Assembly (NCBI GenBank): GCA_002898935.1
Contig: BEII01000088.1
Location: forward strand, 1 to 7,210
Reading direction: 5' to 3'
Length of the DNA stretch: 7,210 nucleotides
Source of the DNA: a bacterium HR32
GTDB taxonomy: Bacteria > Sysuimicrobiota > Sysuimicrobiia > Sysuimicrobiales > Sysuimicrobiaceae
Under the pieces are notes generated by a model. It made no database searches and had not been told where the DNA came from. It worked only from the letters and a program-made list of their open reading frames with translations. Of this stretch, positions 4,807-7,210 are shown piece by piece; positions within the stretch are counted from its first letter, which is position 1; each line of letters opens with the position of its first letter. The position numbers and the translations under genes were made by a program.

Positions 4807-5256
4807 TCACCCCCGATCTGCCCAAGCAGGTTCCGGCGCGCAGGTCCCGCACTCGGGCTCCTGTACACCCACCCACCGGACCGTCTCGTCCACCTCGTGC
4901 CAGTCCGGGCTCTCCGGGTGGCGGACGGGCCAGCGTCCGGCGACCGAGCCCTGACGGTCGAGCACGACCACCGCGCCGTCAGCGTGCTCGATCCACCGCC
5001 GGAGTGCTTCCCCTCCGGGGACTTGCACTTCCTGCAGGCCCTTGTCGAACGTGGCGGCCTCCTGGCGCAGGATCAGGGCCTCCACGCCCCACGGGCGCCA
5101 CCGGGGAGCGCGTCTTGAAACTTGGTCCAGTAACCGCGCACAGGCTTCGCACGAGGGCCCGTGCAGGAAGACCAGCACGCGCGTCCGCAGCCGCCAGGAC
5201 GGCCACCGCTCGGTCCTGTCCCCGTCGACGACGTCAAGGGTCACCGCGCTACGCAC
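4807..5256 (-). CDS. Thioredoxin-fold (redoxin-like) protein with two CxxC motifs
   Basis: This 149-residue protein is probably a cytosolic thiol-disulfide or peroxiredoxin-like protein; the exact function is unknown. A beta strand, RVLVFLHG, leads into SCEACARLL with Cys36-x-x-Cys39 at the start of a helix, the usual thioredoxin active-site position. VVVLDRQGSVAGRW (96-109) matches the late strand-turn-strand of AhpC/TlpA-type folds. A second CxxC, PECGTC (Cys136, Cys139), lies near the C-terminus, which is otherwise Pro/Trp-rich. There is no signal peptide or membrane segment. The GTG start (5256-5254) overlaps the last codons of lipA by 8 bases in another frame; no good ribosome site is seen, which suggests coupling to lipA translation. 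A second GTG at 5244 is an alternative start. The thioredoxin-like fold is likely; substrates are not predictable. Confidence 0.75.
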   Translation of the reverse strand: MRSAVTLDVVDGDRTERWPSWRLRTRVLVFLHGPSCEACARLLDQVSRRAPRWRPWGVEALILRQEAATFDKGLQEVQVPGGEALRRWIEHADGAVVVLDRQGSVAGRWPVRHPESPDWHEVDETVRWVGVQEPECGTCAPEPAWADRG

Positions 5257-6127
5257 CCGCCGCGGCCTGTTGCACCTGCTCGTCCGCGTGGTAGCTGCTG
5301 CGCACGAGCGGCCCCGATTCCACGTGCCGGAACCCCAGGGCCAGCCCCACCCGCTTGATCTCCGCGAACTCGTCCGGGTGCCAGTAGCGGTGCACGGGCT
5401 CGTACCCGGGCCCGGGGCTCAGGTACTGGCCCACGGTGACGATGTCGCAGCCCACGGACCGCAGGTCTTGCAGGGTTTCCACCACCTGGTCGAAGGTCTC
5501 GCCCAGGCCCACCATGAGGCCGCTCTTGGTGAGGCACGGGTAGCCCCACTCCTTGGCGCGCGCCAGCAGCTGCAGGGACCGGTCGTAGTTGCCGCCGCTG
5601 CGCACCCGCCGGAACACCGGGCGGACGGTCTCGATGTTGTGGTTGAGGATGTCCGGGCCGGCGTCCAGCACCGTCCGCAGGGCGTCGGGGTCGCCCTTGA
5701 AGTCGGGGATCAGGACCTCCACGCTGCAGCCGGGCACCAGCTCGCGGATCCGGCGGATCGTCCGTGCGTACACCGAGGCGCCCCCGTCCCGCAAGTCGTC
5801 CCGGTCCACGGAGGTGACCACCGCGTGCCGCAGGCCCATGGCCGCCACCGCCCGCGCCACTCGCTCGGGCTCCATCCAGTCCACCTCCGACGGCAGCCCG
5901 TGGGCGATGGCGCAGTACGAGCAGTTGCGGGTGCACACGTTCCCCAAGATCAGGAAGGTGGCGGTGCGGCGCTCCCAGCAGTCCCCGATGTTGGGACACC
6001 GGGCCTCCTCGCAGACCGTGTGGAGCCGCTGGTCGCGCATGATGCGCACGAGCTCCTGGTAGTTCGGGCCGGAGGGAAGCCGGGCCTTCAGCCACGGCGG
6101 CCGCTGCGGAAGGGGTTGGCTGGACAA
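5249..6127 (-). CDS. lipA: Lipoyl synthase (radical SAM)
   Basis: LipA inserts two sulfur atoms into the octanoyl chain on lipoyl domains, using SAM radicals and consuming its own auxiliary cluster. The 292-residue protein shows both cluster sites: auxiliary cysteines 39, 44 and 50 (CEEARCPNIGDC) and radical-SAM cysteines 65, 69 and 72 (CTRNCSYC). The conserved C-terminal RSSYHAD (276-282) includes the serine that ligates the auxiliary cluster. The start is TTG at 6127: no ATG or GTG lies in frame between it and an in-frame TGA at 6152-6154 (the E2 stop), and GAGG (6136-6139) lies 8 bases upstream. An ATG at 6135 is out of frame. It lies 24 bases downstream of the E2 gene, placing the lipoylating enzyme in an operon with its substrate protein. 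No lipB or lplA is visible. Confidence 0.97.
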   Translation of the reverse strand: MSSQPLPQRPPWLKARLPSGPNYQELVRIMRDQRLHTVCEEARCPNIGDCWERRTATFLILGNVCTRNCSYCAIAHGLPSEVDWMEPERVARAVAAMGLRHAVVTSVDRDDLRDGGASVYARTIRRIRELVPGCSVEVLIPDFKGDPDALRTVLDAGPDILNHNIETVRPVFRRVRSGGNYDRSLQLLARAKEWGYPCLTKSGLMVGLGETFDQVVETLQDLRSVGCDIVTVGQYLSPGPGYEPVHRYWHPDEFAEIKRVGLALGFRHVESGPLVRSSYHADEQVQQAAAGA

Positions 6128-6151
6128 GGGCGCATCCTCAAAGTCCGTCGC

Positions 6152-7210
6152 TCAACGCGTGACCGGGTCTACGGCCTCCAGACTGGCCTTCACGTGGTTC
6201 AAAAACCGCACCGCCACCGCGCCGTCAAACACCCGGTGGTCGAAGGACAGCCCCAGGTGCATCACCGAGCGGATGGCGATGGCGTCGTCCCGGACCACGG
6301 GCCGCTTGACGATGGCGTCCGTGGCCAGGATGGCTGCCTGCGGGTAGTTGATGATGGGCATGGACCAGATGGACCCGAAGACCCCGGGGTTGGTGAGGGT
6401 GAAGGTGCCGCCCTGGACGTCCTCCAGGGTGAGCCGGCCCTCGCGGGCCCGGCGCGCGAGCTCTTCCAGCTCGCGGGCGAGCCCCACCAGGCTCTTCTCC
6501 TCCGCCCGGTGGATGACGGGGACGACCAAGCCGTCCTCCACGGACACCGCCACCCCTAGGTTCACGTGGGGCTTCAGCACGATGCCGTCCTCGGACCACT
6601 GCGCGTTCACCAGGGGGAAGGCCCGCAGGGCCTCCACCGCCGCGCGGGCGAAGAAGGCGGTGTACGTGAGCCGCACCCCGTGCTGGCGCTCGAACGCCTC
6701 CCGGTGCTCGGTGTACCAGCGGACGAGCTCCGTGACGTCCGCCTCCACGACCCCGTAGGCGTGCGGGATCTCCCGCTTCGCCCGGCTCATGCGCTCGGCG
6801 ATGGCCCGGCGCAGGGGCGACAGCGGCACCTTCTGCTCCGCCGCCGGAGTGGGTCCTACCACCGGGCGCGGGGCCTCGGGGGCCGACGCGGCCTTGCGGC
6901 GCTCCAGGTAGCCCACTACGTCCTGCTTGGTGATCCGGCCGCCCGCACCCGTGCCCCGGATCTGCCGGAGCTCCTCGGCGGTGATCCCGTGTTCTTCCAC
7001 CAGCCGGCTCACCAGGGGCGACAGGCGGCCCACTCCAGCCCGCTCGGGAGCGGCCTCCCGAGCGGGCGGCGGTGCGGGCTCCGCGGGCTGCGCCGCAGCC
7101 TCGGCGGCAGGCTGCGCCTGCGCGCCGTCCTCCTCCACCCGGGCGATCACCGCGCCCACCGGGAGCGTCTGGCCTTCCTGGGCCACGATCTCCACCACCC
7201 GCCCCGCTAC
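6152..7210 (-). CDS. 2-oxoacid dehydrogenase E2 (dihydrolipoamide acyltransferase), N-terminus off window
   Basis: E2 is the core of pyruvate, 2-oxoglutarate or branched-chain dehydrogenase complexes and moves acyl groups from its lipoyl arm to CoA. The visible 352 residues begin inside the lipoyl domain (VAGRVVEIVAQEG..., fragment residues 1-28); the lipoylated lysine should lie just off the right edge. An Ala/Pro/Glu linker (about 29-60) follows, then the E3/E1-binding domain (about 63-106: LSPLVSRL...GGRITKQDV), a second linker, and the catalytic domain (about 125-352). This domain has NPGVFGSIWSMPIINYPQ, and DHRVFDG with catalytic His325 and Asp329. The TGA is at 6152. An ATG at 7196-7198 is not the real start because the open frame continues to 7210. 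Substrate specificity cannot be decided without the E1 genes, which probably lie to the right. Downstream lipA supports lipoylation in situ. Confidence 0.95.
   Translation of the reverse strand, partial: VAGRVVEIVAQEGQTLPVGAVIARVEEDGAQAQPAAEAAAQPAEPAPPPAREAAPERAGVGRLSPLVSRLVEEHGITAEELRQIRGTGAGGRITKQDVVGYLERRKAASAPEAPRPVVGPTPAAEQKVPLSPLRRAIAERMSRAKREIPHAYGVVEADVTELVRWYTEHREAFERQHGVRLTYTAFFARAAVEALRAFPLVNAQWSEDGIVLKPHVNLGVAVSVEDGLVVPVIHRAEEKSLVGLARELEELARRAREGRLTLEDVQGGTFTLTNPGVFGSIWSMPIINYPQAAILATDAIVKRPVVRDDAIAIRSVMHLGLSFDHRVFDGAVAVRFLNHVKASLEAVDPVTR
7038..7067. repeat. Perfect 13-bp inverted repeat in the E2 linker coding region
   Basis: Bases 7038-7050 and 7055-7067 are perfect reverse complements around a 4-base loop (CGGC on the plus strand). 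In the E2 message they would form a very stable, almost all-GC hairpin. It lies in codons for the PAREAAPERAG linker, just before the E3/E1-binding domain. No T-run follows on either strand, so it is not a terminator. Confidence 0.8.

Noticed and set aside
6133..6135. ATG as the lipA start
   Set aside because: It is out of frame with LipA (8 bases from the TTG). TTG at 6127 is the only plausible in-frame start after the E2 stop.
5042..6559. 505-residue plus-strand open frame
   Set aside because: It is antisense to lipA, E2 and the redoxin gene. It is low-complexity His/Pro/Arg-rich sequence with no motifs.

Overview
This is a GC-rich bacterial chromosomal window of about 7.2 kb with tightly packed housekeeping genes. 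No phage, IS, CRISPR, tRNA or rRNA sequence was seen. The taxon cannot be fixed from sequence alone. The high GC, GTG and TTG starts, a probable leaderless transcript and a TrxR-like ferredoxin-NADP reductase would fit a deep-branching, GC-rich, possibly thermophilic bacterium (Chloroflexota, Armatimonadota, Deinococcota or GC-rich Firmicutes type). That placement is inference.

Layout from left to right. (1) Bases 1-1756, minus strand: an A-type Fe-S carrier (ErpA/IscA type), an 84-residue Nfu scaffold in ATGA overlap with it, then rtcB (RNA ligase), which runs off the left edge. A hairpin followed by a short T-rich run sits between nfu and rtcB. (2) Bases 1757-1905: a divergent promoter region with two good sigma70-type promoters and an inverted repeat between their -35 boxes. 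(3) Bases 1906-2367, plus: a YjbQ/UPF0047 protein. (4) Bases 2374-3558, minus: a MoeB/ThiF-type E1-like adenylyltransferase fused to a rhodanese domain, convergent with yjbQ. (5) Bases 3559-3789: a second divergent promoter region. Its minus-strand leader encodes a 16-codon peptide with three cysteines and a strong hairpin overlapping the peptide's stop codon. This is the most interesting element in the window. (6) Bases 3790-4803, plus: a ferredoxin-NADP+ reductase of the thioredoxin-reductase-like class. (7) Bases 4807-7210, minus: the E2 acyltransferase of a 2-oxoacid dehydrogenase complex (N-terminus off the right edge), then lipA (lipoyl synthase), then a thioredoxin-fold protein whose start overlaps the end of lipA.

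The genes share a theme of sulfur and Fe-S supply for lipoate-dependent metabolism. LipA makes lipoate on E2 and sacrifices an auxiliary [4Fe-4S] cluster; Nfu and A-type proteins deliver such clusters; a ferredoxin reductase could supply electrons for radical-SAM and Fe-S chemistry; MoeB-rhodanese proteins activate and sulfurate ubiquitin-like sulfur carriers. RtcB and YjbQ fit this theme less obviously. No gene-free stretch exceeds 300 bases. The two intergenic regions (about 150 and 230 bases) are described as regulatory features.
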